A stretch of DNA of 64,000 bases from Hungatella sp. UBA3048 (GTDB lineage Bacteria > Bacillota > Clostridia > Lachnospirales > Lachnospiraceae). This document shows positions 36,357 to 44,939 of the stretch, one piece after another (within the stretch, counting starts at the first letter, position 1; the number at the start of each line of letters is the position of its first letter). The stretch is taken from contig DFCS01000049.1 in assembly GCA_002367105.1 (NCBI GenBank), forward strand, positions 38,167-102,166. The letters are read 5' to 3'. The notes under the pieces were generated by a model. That model searched no databases. It was not told the origin of the DNA and saw only the letters and a list, made by a program, of their open reading frames with translations. The position numbers and the translations under genes are program-made.

Positions 36357-37241
36357 ATGTCAATCATACTTGGCGTTTTGGAAGAAGGCCTGGTCTATGC
36401 CATTATGGCACTGGGCGTTTACATCACTTATAAGATTCTGGATTTTCCGGATCTTTCAGTCGATGGAACCTTCCCTTTGGGAGGCGCAATTACCGTTACC
36501 ATGATCCTGGCCGGAATAAACCCGGTGGCAACGCTATTTATTGCCTTTGCCGTCGGTGCCCTGGCCGGATGCATCACCGGCTTCATCCATGTTAAATTAA
36601 AGGTACGGGATCTTCTGTCAGGTATCATTGTCATGACTGCCCTCTATTCTGTGAATTTAAGGGTAGCCGGAAAATCCAATGTCCCATTTTTTAATAATGA
36701 TTCCATCTTTGAAAACAGTTTTGTAAACCGCCTGTTTCCCGGTAAGCTTGCAGATATCAGTGTTGTGATTATATTAGCGGTCATCGTGGTAATCGTTAAG
36801 CTTTTGCTTGATCATTATCTAAAGACCCGCTCCGGCTATTTGTTAAGAGCTGTAGGTGACAATGAAACTCTTGTTACCTCTCTTGCCAAGGACAAAGGCA
36901 TGGTTAAGATCATCGGCCTTGCCATCGCAAACGGCCTGGCTGCTCTGGCCGGATCCGTATACTGCCAGCAAAAAGGTTTTTTTGAAATCAGTATGGGAAC
37001 GGGTACCATTGTAATCGGTCTTGCTAACGTGATCATTGGAACAAAGCTGTTTAAACGGGTTGGGTTTGTGAAATCCACCACCGCAGTCATTATCGGCTCT
37101 ATCATTTACAAAGCCTGCGTGTCTTTTGCCATTTATCTTGGAATGGAAGCATCGGATTTAAAACTGATCACATCAGTGCTGTTCCTGGCAATTCTGGTAC
37201 TCAGCAACGGCAGGGAAAAGAAGGTGAAACATCATGCTTGA
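36357..37241 (+). CDS. trpY: ABC transporter permease (predicted Trp transporter)
   Basis: The 294-residue polytopic membrane protein belongs to the BPD_transp_2 class. It contains LDFPDLSVDGTFPLGGA near residue 30 and KVRDLLSGIIVMTALYS near residue 80, both typical of the TrpY/YcjP-like permeases that partner ABC_sub_bind lipoproteins. Its 3' end overlaps the ATPase gene by 8 bases. Confidence 0.88.
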   Translation: MSIILGVLEEGLVYAIMALGVYITYKILDFPDLSVDGTFPLGGAITVTMILAGINPVATLFIAFAVGALAGCITGFIHVKLKVRDLLSGIIVMTALYSVNLRVAGKSNVPFFNNDSIFENSFVNRLFPGKLADISVVIILAVIVVIVKLLLDHYLKTRSGYLLRAVGDNETLVTSLAKDKGMVKIIGLAIANGLAALAGSVYCQQKGFFEISMGTGTIVIGLANVIIGTKLFKRVGFVKSTTAVIIGSIIYKACVSFAIYLGMEASDLKLITSVLFLAILVLSNGREKKVKHHA

Positions 37242-38007
37242 ACTTCAAAATATCAATAAATATTACAACCAGGGAACGGTCAATGAGATGTGCCTGTTCC
37301 AGAACTTTAATCTTACCATCAAAGACCAGCAGTTCGTATCTGTGGTAGGAAGCAACGGCTCCGGTAAGACTTCTATGCTAAATATCATCTGCGGAAGCAT
37401 TCCCTTGGACAGCGGTTCCATCCTGGTAGGCGGCGTCGATATCACCAACATGCCGGAATTTAAACGCCAGCGCCGAATCGGAAGAGTCTACCAGAACCCG
37501 GCTATGGGCACATGCCCCAATATGACCATCCTGGAAAATATGGCTCTTGCTGATACCAAGGGAAAGCCCTTTAATCTTCTTCCCGGCACCAACAAGCAGC
37601 GGATAACCTATTACAGGGAGCAGCTACGTTTCCTGGGCCTTGGCTTAGAGGATAAGCTGCATGTAAAGGTGGGTGTTCTTTCCGGCGGTCAGAGGCAGGC
37701 TATGGCCCTTCTCATGTCTACCATGACTCCCATTGAATTCCTGATCTTAGATGAACACACCGCTGCCCTGGATCCCAAAACTGCCGAGAACATCATGGAG
37801 CTGACAGATCGGATTGTAAAGGAAAAGCATTTGACCACCATTATGGTTACCCATAACCTTCGGTATGCCGTAGAATACGGAAACCGCCTGCTGATGATGC
37901 ATCAGGGAAATGCCATCGTTGATAAAGAAGGGGACGAAAAGTCCAATATGGATGTGGAACACATTTTAGATAAATTCAATGAGATCAGCATTGAATGCGG
38001 AAATTAG
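37234..38007 (+). CDS. trpZ: ABC transporter ATP-binding protein (predicted Trp transporter)
   Basis: The 257-residue ATPase has a complete set of motifs: Walker A GSNGSGKTS, signature LSGGQRQAM, Walker B LILDEHTAALD and the H-loop VTHNL. It is the last gene of the T-box operon, and its start overlaps the permease gene. The T-box predicts that the whole transporter is made when charged tRNA-Trp is low. Confidence 0.9.
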   Translation: MLELQNINKYYNQGTVNEMCLFQNFNLTIKDQQFVSVVGSNGSGKTSMLNIICGSIPLDSGSILVGGVDITNMPEFKRQRRIGRVYQNPAMGTCPNMTILENMALADTKGKPFNLLPGTNKQRITYYREQLRFLGLGLEDKLHVKVGVLSGGQRQAMALLMSTMTPIEFLILDEHTAALDPKTAENIMELTDRIVKEKHLTTIMVTHNLRYAVEYGNRLLMMHQGNAIVDKEGDEKSNMDVEHILDKFNEISIECGN

Positions 38008-38096
38008 ATAATTATAATTTTTTCAAATTAAAAACCCTTATTCTATGCGGAATAAGGGAATACCAAAATAAAATATGAGCTATCACATTACACAGG

Positions 38097-38131
38097 ATAC
38101 CGCCCAATTGGACTGATGGGCGGTATTTTTG
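38097..38131 (+). terminator. Rho-independent terminator after the Trp transporter operon
   Basis: ATACCGCCCA (38097-38106) pairs with TGGGCGGTAT (38117-38126), followed by a short T run. A second, weaker hairpin (CCCTTATTC/GAATAAGGG near 38036-38059) lies just upstream. Confidence 0.65.
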
Positions 38132-38229
38132 TATCCGGATAGCGGTACTTCGGTACATTACGCAATACTGTTCAGCTATTAGTTCATTTCGCCAATGCGC
38201 TTTCCTGTAACCCATAATTCCACCAATTA

Positions 38230-38341
38230 TACTGATGTAAAGGAGATTGAAACCATTCAGCTAACAGCAGACACAGCAAAGTTCATAGCTGAATTAGATG
38301 ATGCGTGGCAGATTGCGGCGGCGGGTACTGGAGTAGTTTGA
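38230..38341 (+). pseudogene. Orphan reading frame fragment without a start codon
   Basis: In the 500-base gap between the Trp transporter and the KDG kinase, a frame reading ETIQLTADTAKFIAELDD and continuing for twelve more residues to TGA at about 38341 looks protein-like. It has no ATG, GTG or TTG in a sensible place. AAAGGAG lies directly in front of it, so the remnant may have lost its start. The rest of the gap contains only the terminators. Confidence 0.3.
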
Positions 38342-38464
38342 ACAACTCTATTATAACGGAAAGGTGATTTTTTTATACAACAGGCGATGCACACCCGCAT
38401 AGTGGGTGGTTTATATTTCGCACGCTATACGTGCTCAACAGGGTCACGACCCATAATGAAAACA

Positions 38465-38488
38465 AGGCAGGATTCCTGGAAATCCTGC
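38465..38488 (-). terminator. Terminator of the KDG operon
   Basis: GGCAGGATT pairs with AATCCTGCC, and a T-rich stretch follows on the minus strand. It lies 26 bases behind the last gene of the KDG unit. Confidence 0.6.
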
Positions 38489-38513
38489 CCCATTTGCCGG
38501 TATTACATATATT

Positions 38514-39539
38514 TTATCTGCTCATCTCACTCTGAGGTCCCTTGTCGTTATGGTCTTTTATAACGGTATTGACCTCACTTAAATCTGAAGTAGGAAGATC
38601 TCCTGGTATGGTATTCTTTAAAGCTGCGGTCGCATTGCCGTACTGGACTGCCTTCATGCAGTCCCCACCGCTGCTTAATAGGCCATAAAGAGCTCCCGCA
38701 ATATATGCGTCTCCGCTTCCGATCCGGTCGACTACATCAATATTGTGGTATGGTTCTTCCTCGTAATATTCTTTTCTGGAAGCATCGTAAATTACAGAGC
38801 CAAAGGTATGGCTCTTGGGGCTGTGCACGATCCTTTGGGTAGAAGCTACAACGGAAATAGGATATTCCTCCGTAAAGCTCTTCATCATTTCCTTAACGGT
38901 CCCTTCCTTCTTAAAGGTCAGTCTGGCCGTCTCTTCTGAGCAGAAGAAAATATCCACATAGGGAAGAATCTCTTCAATACATGCTCTGGCTTCTTCTCCT
39001 GTCCAGAGATTGCCGCGGAAATTCACATCAAAGGAAATAATGGTTCCTGTCTTCTTGAATCTTTTGATCATATCAATGGCTGTCTTCCTGGTATTCTCAC
39101 ACAAAGCCAGGGTGATACCTGTGGTGTGGAAACAGGTAGTTGCCGCATACATCTCCTCAGGGAAAGAAGAAGTACTGATCTGGACAAAAGAACTGTTTTT
39201 TCTGTCGTAAATGACCTTGGGTTTTCTTGGATATGCCCCGTATTCATAGTAATATAAACCAAGCCTTGCGTTCGAGCTGTTATCGTAAACAAAATAGTCA
39301 TCACTGATTCCATAGGAGCGGACTTTACTCTTTACAAAATTTCCTATATCATTAAACGGAAGCTGGGTAACCACACCGGTATGAAGCCCTAAAAGAGCTG
39401 CACCTACGGCAACATTAAGTTCTGCCCCACCCACCTGTTTTTGAAAGGAATCTCCCCGGACAAGCCGTTCCACACCTTCTGGAGACAAGCGTAACAATAA
39501 TTCTCCAAGGCTCAGTAAATCAAAAGGTCTGTCACTCAT
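38514..39539 (-). CDS. PfkB family sugar kinase (2-keto-3-deoxygluconate kinase-like)
   Basis: The 341-residue kinase has the PfkB N-terminal pattern GGAELNVAVGAALLG and the C-terminal catalytic motif DRIGSGDAYIAGAL with the base Asp. It is a close paralogue of the next gene upstream (39613-40644), which it follows after 73 bases. The ATG at 39539 follows GGAGGAAA. In this locus the expected substrate is 2-keto-3-deoxygluconate or a related ketodeoxy sugar acid. Having two such kinases in tandem suggests a second substrate. Confidence 0.85.
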   Translation of the reverse strand: MSDRPFDLLSLGELLLRLSPEGVERLVRGDSFQKQVGGAELNVAVGAALLGLHTGVVTQLPFNDIGNFVKSKVRSYGISDDYFVYDNSSNARLGLYYYEYGAYPRKPKVIYDRKNSSFVQISTSSFPEEMYAATTCFHTTGITLALCENTRKTAIDMIKRFKKTGTIISFDVNFRGNLWTGEEARACIEEILPYVDIFFCSEETARLTFKKEGTVKEMMKSFTEEYPISVVASTQRIVHSPKSHTFGSVIYDASRKEYYEEEPYHNIDVVDRIGSGDAYIAGALYGLLSSGGDCMKAVQYGNATAALKNTIPGDLPTSDLSEVNTVIKDHNDKGPQSEMSR

Positions 39540-39612
39540 CTTGAACTTTCCTCCATAGTTTTTTAAAAGGGGAGTCATTGCCAGGTGACTCCCCTTCTCT
39601 ATCTCTTATTGA

Positions 39613-40644
39613 TTATCTCTGAACACGTCCTGAACCGTCGCCGCCAGCCAGAGTATCTACGTCTTCTCTGGTTACCAGGTTGAAGTCTCCAGGAATGGTG
39701 TGCTTTAATGCAGATGCTGCAACACCAAACTCCAGAGCGCCCTTAAAGTCCTTGCCGTCAGCCAGGCCGCAGATTACGCCGGCTGCAAAGGAATCGCCGC
39801 CGCCTACACGGTCAACGATAGGGGTAACGCGGTATTTTTTGGAGTGGTAGAACTCACGGGTAGCGCCATCCATGATGCATGCAGACCAGCCGTTATCGGA
39901 AGCTGAGTAGCTTTCACGCAGGGAGCTGATCACATATTTGAAGTTAAACTTATCGATCATCTGATTGAAGATGTCTACATAGCCCTGTAATTCCAGTTCG
40001 CCGGAAGTTACATCGGTGTTGCCTGGCTTAAAGCCAAGAACCTTTTCTGCATCCTCTTCGTTACCGATGCACACATCAACGTACTGCATCAGGTTTGTCA
40101 TGATTTTCTGAGCCTTCTCAGAAGACCATAATTTCTTACGGAAGTTTAAGTCTACGGAAACGGTTACACCATGAGCCTTAGCCGCCTTTAAAGCTGCCTC
40201 AGTCAGTTCTGCCGCTTCATCGCTTACTGCCGGTGTGATACCTGTGAAATGGAACCAGTCTGCATCCTTAAAAATCTCGTCAAAGTTAAAATTTGCTGCA
40301 GTTGCTGTAGCGATGGAGGAATGTGCTCTGTCGTATACGACTGCAGATGCTCTCATGGCTGAACCTGTCTCTAAAAAGTAGATCCCAAGTCTTTCACCGC
40401 ATTTTGCAATGTGCTTTGTTCCTACGTTGTATTTTCTTAAAGCAGCTACCGCACACTCACCAATGGGATTCTTAGGAACTGCTGTTACAAACTCAACGTC
40501 ATGTCCATAGTTTGCTAAGGAAACAGCTACGTTAGCTTCTCCGCCGCCGTAGTTTACATCAAACTCATCTGCCTGAATAAATTTCTCATTATTGGGGGTA
40601 GATAATCTTAACATGATCTCGCCCATGGTTACAAGTTTTGCCAT
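39613..40644 (-). CDS. kdgK: 2-keto-3-deoxygluconate kinase
   Basis: The 343-residue PfkB-family enzyme has GGGEANVAVSLANYG near residue 33 and DRVGGGDSFAAGV with the catalytic Asp near the C-terminus. It phosphorylates KDG to KDPG, which the aldolase encoded immediately upstream cleaves. It follows eda by 48 bases in the same operon, under an IclR-type operator. Confidence 0.88.
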   Translation of the reverse strand: MAKLVTMGEIMLRLSTPNNEKFIQADEFDVNYGGGEANVAVSLANYGHDVEFVTAVPKNPIGECAVAALRKYNVGTKHIAKCGERLGIYFLETGSAMRASAVVYDRAHSSIATATAANFNFDEIFKDADWFHFTGITPAVSDEAAELTEAALKAAKAHGVTVSVDLNFRKKLWSSEKAQKIMTNLMQYVDVCIGNEEDAEKVLGFKPGNTDVTSGELELQGYVDIFNQMIDKFNFKYVISSLRESYSASDNGWSACIMDGATREFYHSKKYRVTPIVDRVGGGDSFAAGVICGLADGKDFKGALEFGVAASALKHTIPGDFNLVTREDVDTLAGGDGSGRVQR

Positions 40645-40692
40645 TTTGTATTCTCTCCTAAAATTCTATTATAATTTTAATAATTGGTTTTC

Positions 40693-41343
40693 TTATTTGC
40701 GGGCTGCTGCTACTGCCTCAACAAATTCTTTTGCCTTCGCTGTTACTGCAGCAAAATCTCCTGTCTTAGCGCCCTTTGTCAAGCTGCTGCCGGTACCAAC
40801 GGCATAGGCTCCTGCCTTGATCCACTTATCAACGTTGTCAACGTCAACGCCGCCGGATGGCATGAAGTCACCCTGAGGAAGGGGTCCCTTAAACGAGCTG
40901 ATCGCATCTGGTCCCATGATGTTGCCTGGGAAGATCTTGATGATGTCACAGCCGCACTCCAATGCGGTAATTGCTTCGGTAGGTGTCATAACGCCTGGAA
41001 GCATAGGAACTCTGTAACGGTTGCAAAGCTTGATGGTCTCAACATTTAAGCCAGGGCTTACGACATAGTTAGCACCTGCAAGGATTGCTGCTCTTGCTGT
41101 CTCAGGATCAAGTACAGTACCTGCACCGATGACAACATCTGCATTTTTGCTATATTTTTCAGACATTTTTGCGATGAATTCAATTGGATTTCCTTCATCC
41201 ATGGTCATTGTGATTTCAATAAAATTGATACCGCCTGCAATGATGGCGTCTACTACCTTCTCGCCCTGTTCAAAGTCTTTTGCACGAACAACAGCTACCA
41301 GACAGTCTTTTTTCATCTTTGATAAAACCTGTTCTTTTTTCAT
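40693..41343 (-). CDS. eda: KDPG aldolase (2-keto-3-deoxy-6-phosphogluconate aldolase)
   Basis: The 216-residue class I aldolase has the catalytic Glu in FIEITMTMDEG, the phosphate-binding GAGTVLD and the Schiff-base Lys in DIIKIFPG. It splits KDPG into pyruvate and glyceraldehyde 3-phosphate, the end of the hexuronate/KDG route. It is the first gene of the minus-strand operon eda-kdgK-kinase. Confidence 0.93.
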   Translation of the reverse strand: MKKEQVLSKMKKDCLVAVVRAKDFEQGEKVVDAIIAGGINFIEITMTMDEGNPIEFIAKMSEKYSKNADVVIGAGTVLDPETARAAILAGANYVVSPGLNVETIKLCNRYRVPMLPGVMTPTEAITALECGCDIIKIFPGNIMGPDAISSFKGPLPQGDFMPSGGVDVDNVDKWIKAGAYAVGTGSSLTKGAKTGDFAAVTAKAKEFVEAVAAARK

Positions 41344-41368
41344 TGTCCTTTTACTCTCCTTCTTTATT

Positions 41369-41401
41369 TTCGTATATACGAATTAATTTCATATTTACGA
41401 T
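41369..41401. promoter_or_regulatory. IclR-type operator pair at the eda promoter
   Basis: A perfect 14-bp palindrome TTCGTATATACGAA (41369-41382) is followed 19 bp further on by a degenerate copy TTCATATTTACGAT (41388-41401). Both lie between the eda promoter and its start codon. A near copy also lies upstream of the iclR gene (42278-42291). Confidence 0.7.
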
Positions 41402-41414
41402 TCCTATACTTGAA

Positions 41415-41443
41415 ATATTAATCGTTTCCATCCATTTTGTCAA
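41415..41443 (-). promoter_or_regulatory. sigma-A promoter of eda-kdgK operon
   Basis: TTGACA (41443-41438), a 17-bp spacer and TAATAT (41420-41415) on the minus strand, upstream of the operator pair. Confidence 0.8.
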
Positions 41444-41453
41444 CAGGTATTCC

Positions 41454-42215
41454 TTATATTTTTCCAAGAAAGCCTAACAAACGGGAAACCTCCATGCTCT
41501 TTTCGGAAACCAGCTTTCCCAAAGCCTCATAATCATTCGAAGGCTTATAAAGACTGGATACGCTGATGGCTCCCAGCACATTGCCATCCCGGTCAAAAAC
41601 CGGGGCTCCCACACACTGCATATGCTCCTCCATCTCCCTGGCATCAAACGCATAGCCTCTTTCCCTTACCTGTTTAAGTTCTTCCAGTAACTGCCCTTTG
41701 TTCCTGATGGTTCTCTCGGTGTACTGGGTGAATTTAAGCCGGTTGATCATCTGCTCTCTGGCCTCCTCATCGCTGTAGGCGAGAATCACCTTCCCGAGGG
41801 AAGTACAGTACATGGGATTTTTAGAACCTACTGTTGCAGTGGTGATAATAGGGTTTTCCGGTTCGAACTTACATATGTATACCACATGATGATCCGACGG
41901 AATTCCAAAAAAAACCGTTTTACCCACTTCCTTGGAAAATGCCTTTAGCACCGGCTCAATGATTCCGATAAAATCCAGATTATTGGTATAATTAATTCCG
42001 ATGCGGTAGGCCATTAAGCCTATGGTATAATTCTGCTTTTGTCCCCTTGCTACATTCACCATGCCCATCTCGGCAAGGGTTGTCACAATATCGTAGGCGC
42101 TGGTCTTGGGCAGATCCAGCTTTTCACATAGATCGTCCAGAGTCGCTCCCTCCGGTGTTCTGGAGATCAGCTTTAAGATCTCGACGGTTCTTTGCGTCGT
42201 TCTGTTTAGTTTCAT
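41454..42215 (-). CDS. IclR family transcriptional regulator (KdgR-like)
   Basis: The 253-residue protein has an N-terminal winged helix (GATLDDLCEKLDLPKTSAYDIVTTLAEMG) and the C-terminal IclR effector domain with features such as MYCTSLGKVILAY and GAPVFDRDGNVLGAISVS. The ATG at 42215 follows GGAGG. In the KDG cluster it is the counterpart of KdgR, which responds to KDG. The shared palindrome at its own and the eda promoter supports this. Confidence 0.9.
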   Translation of the reverse strand: MKLNRTTQRTVEILKLISRTPEGATLDDLCEKLDLPKTSAYDIVTTLAEMGMVNVARGQKQNYTIGLMAYRIGINYTNNLDFIGIIEPVLKAFSKEVGKTVFFGIPSDHHVVYICKFEPENPIITTATVGSKNPMYCTSLGKVILAYSDEEAREQMINRLKFTQYTERTIRNKGQLLEELKQVRERGYAFDAREMEEHMQCVGAPVFDRDGNVLGAISVSSLYKPSNDYEALGKLVSEKSMEVSRLLGFLGKI

Positions 42216-42277
42216 GGTTTGGCCTCCATTTCTATGTCCTAGTATACTCCGGAAAACCGGAAAAAAGCAAGGTGATT

Positions 42278-42291
42278 TTCGCATATACGAA
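42278..42291. promoter_or_regulatory. IclR-type operator upstream of iclR
   Basis: TTCGCATATACGAA differs from the perfect palindrome at the eda promoter by one base. It lies 63 bp ahead of the iclR start and suggests autoregulation. Confidence 0.65.
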
Positions 42292-42295
42292 ACAT

Positions 42296-42311
42296 TTGTA
42301 AGTGTTTACAA
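42296..42311. promoter_or_regulatory. Candidate LacI-family operator O1
   Basis: TTGTAAGTGTTTACAA is an imperfect palindrome that matches a second site at 42398-42413 in inverted form. It lies between the divergent iclR and lacI genes, 4 bp from the IclR operator. Confidence 0.65.
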
Positions 42312-42359
42312 AATGATAGGGGTTTTGTTGGTTTATTTGCGAAAACAATAAATCAGGGA

Positions 42360-42388
42360 TTGTAATATTTATCATAATTATGTATAAT
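42360..42388 (+). promoter_or_regulatory. sigma-A promoter of the lacI-uxaC unit
   Basis: TTGTAA at 42360-42365, a 17-bp spacer and TATAAT at 42383-42388. The second candidate operator (42398-42413) overlaps the start of transcription. Confidence 0.7.
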
Positions 42389-42397
42389 GAACTGGGT

Positions 42398-42413
42398 ATG
42401 TAAATACTTACAA
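42398..42413. promoter_or_regulatory. Candidate LacI-family operator O2
   Basis: ATGTAAATACTTACAA is the inverted form of the site at 42296-42311 with two differences. It lies just downstream of the -10 box, ahead of the lacI-type gene, so it would allow autorepression and control of uxaC. Confidence 0.65.
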
Positions 42414-42430
42414 TTACGGAGGTGATGTTA

Positions 42431-43432
42431 TTGAATATCTACGATGTTTCCGAACATGCTCACGTATCAATTGCCACCGTTTCCCGCGTCATCAACGGAA
42501 ATCCCAATGTCAGCGAGAAAACCAGGAAGAGAGTTCTCGCCGTCATGGAAGAGCTGGGTTACACCCCCAATGTATTCGCCAGAAGCCTGGGGCTAAATAC
42601 GATGAAGACCATTGGAATCATGTGCGCCGATTCTTCTGACCCATGGCTGGCGGAAGCCATTTATTATCTGGAAAAGGAATTACGGGGCAACGGATATGAT
42701 TCCATTCTCTGCTGCACCGGCTATCTTCCTGAAACCAAGAAGAAGTATCTGGAGCTTTTGCGATCCAAACGGGTGGATGCCATCATCCTGACCGGTTCCC
42801 ATTATATAGAAGCAAAGGCAAAGGACAATGCCTATCTTCTGGAGGCAGCAAAGGATCTCCCCATTATGCTGGTCAACGGACAGCTGGAGGGGGAGCAGAT
42901 CTACAGCACAGTCTGTGATGACCACGCCGCAGTTTACGATGCTGCTTTACGGCTTTACCGCTCCGGCCGTTCTTCGGTGCTCTATCTCTATTCCGGAAAT
43001 TCCTTCAGCAACTTACACAAGCTGTCCGGCTACCGGGATGCGGTAAGAGATGCCGGTTTTATGATCCGGGACGAGCTTATGGTTCTCTGCAGCAAGGACT
43101 TAGATGCAGCAATGGAACGTCTGGACAAGCTTTCCCGTTCCGGGGTCTATTTTGACGCAGTGCTGGCTTCCGAGGATATTCTGGCCGTTGGAGCCGTAAA
43201 ATATGCAGACAAGGCAGGACTTATGATCCCTGAGGATTTAAGCATCATCGGATACAACAATTCCATTCTTTCCAGATGCACAACTCCGGAAATAACTTCC
43301 GTGGACAATAAGGTGGAAGCCATCTGCACCACCACGGTAAACACTTTAATGAAGGTTCTGGAAGAGGGAAACGTACCGGGAAAAACTACCATCACCCCGG
43401 AGCTGATAAAACGAGGTACTACTAATTTTTAA
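42431..43432 (+). CDS. LacI family transcriptional regulator
   Basis: The 333-residue protein begins with the LacI HTH (MNIYDVSEHAHVSIATVSRV) and continues into a periplasmic-binding-like effector domain. The start is the TTG at 42431, 8 bases behind GGAGG; GTG and ATG codons further upstream overlap the ribosome binding site. It is followed after 29 bases by uxaC on the same strand, so it likely represses uxaC and perhaps the divergent genes. The effector is probably a hexuronate or pathway intermediate. Confidence 0.9.
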   Translation: MNIYDVSEHAHVSIATVSRVINGNPNVSEKTRKRVLAVMEELGYTPNVFARSLGLNTMKTIGIMCADSSDPWLAEAIYYLEKELRGNGYDSILCCTGYLPETKKKYLELLRSKRVDAIILTGSHYIEAKAKDNAYLLEAAKDLPIMLVNGQLEGEQIYSTVCDDHAAVYDAALRLYRSGRSSVLYLYSGNSFSNLHKLSGYRDAVRDAGFMIRDELMVLCSKDLDAAMERLDKLSRSGVYFDAVLASEDILAVGAVKYADKAGLMIPEDLSIIGYNNSILSRCTTPEITSVDNKVEAICTTTVNTLMKVLEEGNVPGKTTITPELIKRGTTNF

Positions 43433-43461
43433 TTTCACATATTGAAGGAGGACTCCCTATC

Positions 43462-44865
43462 ATGAAACAGTTTATGGACAAGGATTTTTTACTGTCAACC
43501 GATTCAGCAAGAATGCTTTATCACAAATATGCAGAAAATATGCCTATCGTAGACTATCACTGCCATATCAACCCCCAGGAAATTTATGAAGACCGCAAGT
43601 TTGACACCATTACCCAGGTATGGTTAGGCGGCGATCATTATAAATGGCGTCAGATGCGTTCCTGCGGCGTGGATGAAAAATATATTACAGGAGATGCTTC
43701 CGACCGCGAGAAATTCCAGAAGTGGGCAGAGATCCTTCCGAGGCTGATCGGCAACCCGCTCTACCACTGGAGCCACTTAGAGCTTCAGAGATATTTCGGC
43801 TATACCGGCCACTTAAACGGAAATACAGCAGAAGAGGTATGGAATCTGTGCAATAAAAAGCTTCAGGAGGATTCCATGAGCGTCCGCAACTTAATCAGAC
43901 AGTCTAATGTCAAGCTGATCTGCACCACCGATGATCCTGCCGATACTCTGGAATGGCATCAGAAAATTGCAGCTGATAAGACCTTTGAAGTAAAGGTGCT
44001 TCCCGCCTGGAGACCTGACAAGGCCATGAACATTGAAAAACCGGATTTTGCAGCCTATATGGCAAAATTATCCGTTGTCAGCGGCGTGAAAATCAAGGAT
44101 TTCGCTTCCTTAAAGGATGCGTTAAAGAACCGTATGGAGTATTTCACCAGCCAAGGCTGCGGCGTATCTGACCATGCACTTGAATATGTTATGTATGCTC
44201 CTGCCGATGAAGCTGAACTTGATGCGATCTTTGCAAACGGACTTTCCGGCAAAGCAATCTCTAAAGAAGATGAACTAAAATATAAGACCGCCTTCATGCT
44301 GTTCGCAGCAAAGGAATACAACCGCATGGGCTGGGTGATGCAGCTTCATTATGGCTGTAAGCGTGACAACAATGCCATGGCATTTGAAAATCTGGGACCA
44401 GACACCGGTTTCGACTGCATCAACAACTACGCTCCCTCCGCACAGATGGCTGATTTCTTAAATGCGTTAAGTGCAACCGATGAGATCCCAAAAACCATCA
44501 TCTACTCCTTAAATCCCAATGATAATGCCTCTATTGGCACAATCCTTGGCTGCTTCCAGAGCAAATTCCCCGGAAAGATCCAGCAGGGTTCTGCTTGGTG
44601 GTTCAACGATCACAAGACCGGCATGACCGAGCAGATGATCTCCCTGGCAAACTTAGGCTGCCTTGGAAACTTCATCGGAATGCTTACCGATTCCAGAAGC
44701 TTCTTATCTTATACCAGACACGAATACTTCCGCAGAATCCTCTGTGAGCTGGTCGGCGGCTGGGTAGACAACGGAGAGTATCCGGATGACCAGGATTCCC
44801 TGAAAGAAATCATTGAGGGGATTTCCTTTAACAATGCGGTAAAGTATTTTGATTTTGAAATTTAA
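43462..44865 (+). CDS. uxaC: Glucuronate isomerase
   Basis: The 467-residue enzyme of the amidohydrolase superfamily isomerises D-glucuronate to fructuronate and galacturonate to tagaturonate. The start has VDYHCHINPQEIYEDRKF and QVWLGGDHYKWRQMR. Other signatures are LEWHQKIAADKTFEVKVLP and MLTDSRSFLSYTRHEYFRR near the end. It links hexuronates to the KDG operon nearby; uxaB, uxuA and uxuB homologues are not in this window. Confidence 0.95.
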   Translation: MKQFMDKDFLLSTDSARMLYHKYAENMPIVDYHCHINPQEIYEDRKFDTITQVWLGGDHYKWRQMRSCGVDEKYITGDASDREKFQKWAEILPRLIGNPLYHWSHLELQRYFGYTGHLNGNTAEEVWNLCNKKLQEDSMSVRNLIRQSNVKLICTTDDPADTLEWHQKIAADKTFEVKVLPAWRPDKAMNIEKPDFAAYMAKLSVVSGVKIKDFASLKDALKNRMEYFTSQGCGVSDHALEYVMYAPADEAELDAIFANGLSGKAISKEDELKYKTAFMLFAAKEYNRMGWVMQLHYGCKRDNNAMAFENLGPDTGFDCINNYAPSAQMADFLNALSATDEIPKTIIYSLNPNDNASIGTILGCFQSKFPGKIQQGSAWWFNDHKTGMTEQMISLANLGCLGNFIGMLTDSRSFLSYTRHEYFRRILCELVGGWVDNGEYPDDQDSLKEIIEGISFNNAVKYFDFEI

Positions 44866-44898
44866 TTAAGAAACCTCCTGCAATTTTCAACGAAAAAA

Positions 44899-44936
44899 GA
44901 GTTCGATCAATTCCAGAAAGATCGAACTCCTTTTTT
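44899..44936. terminator. Bidirectional terminator between uxaC and rnfB
   Basis: GAGTTCGATC (44899-44908) pairs with GATCGAACTC (44920-44929), flanked by A and T tracts on both sides. Confidence 0.8.
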
Positions 44937-44939
44937 ATT

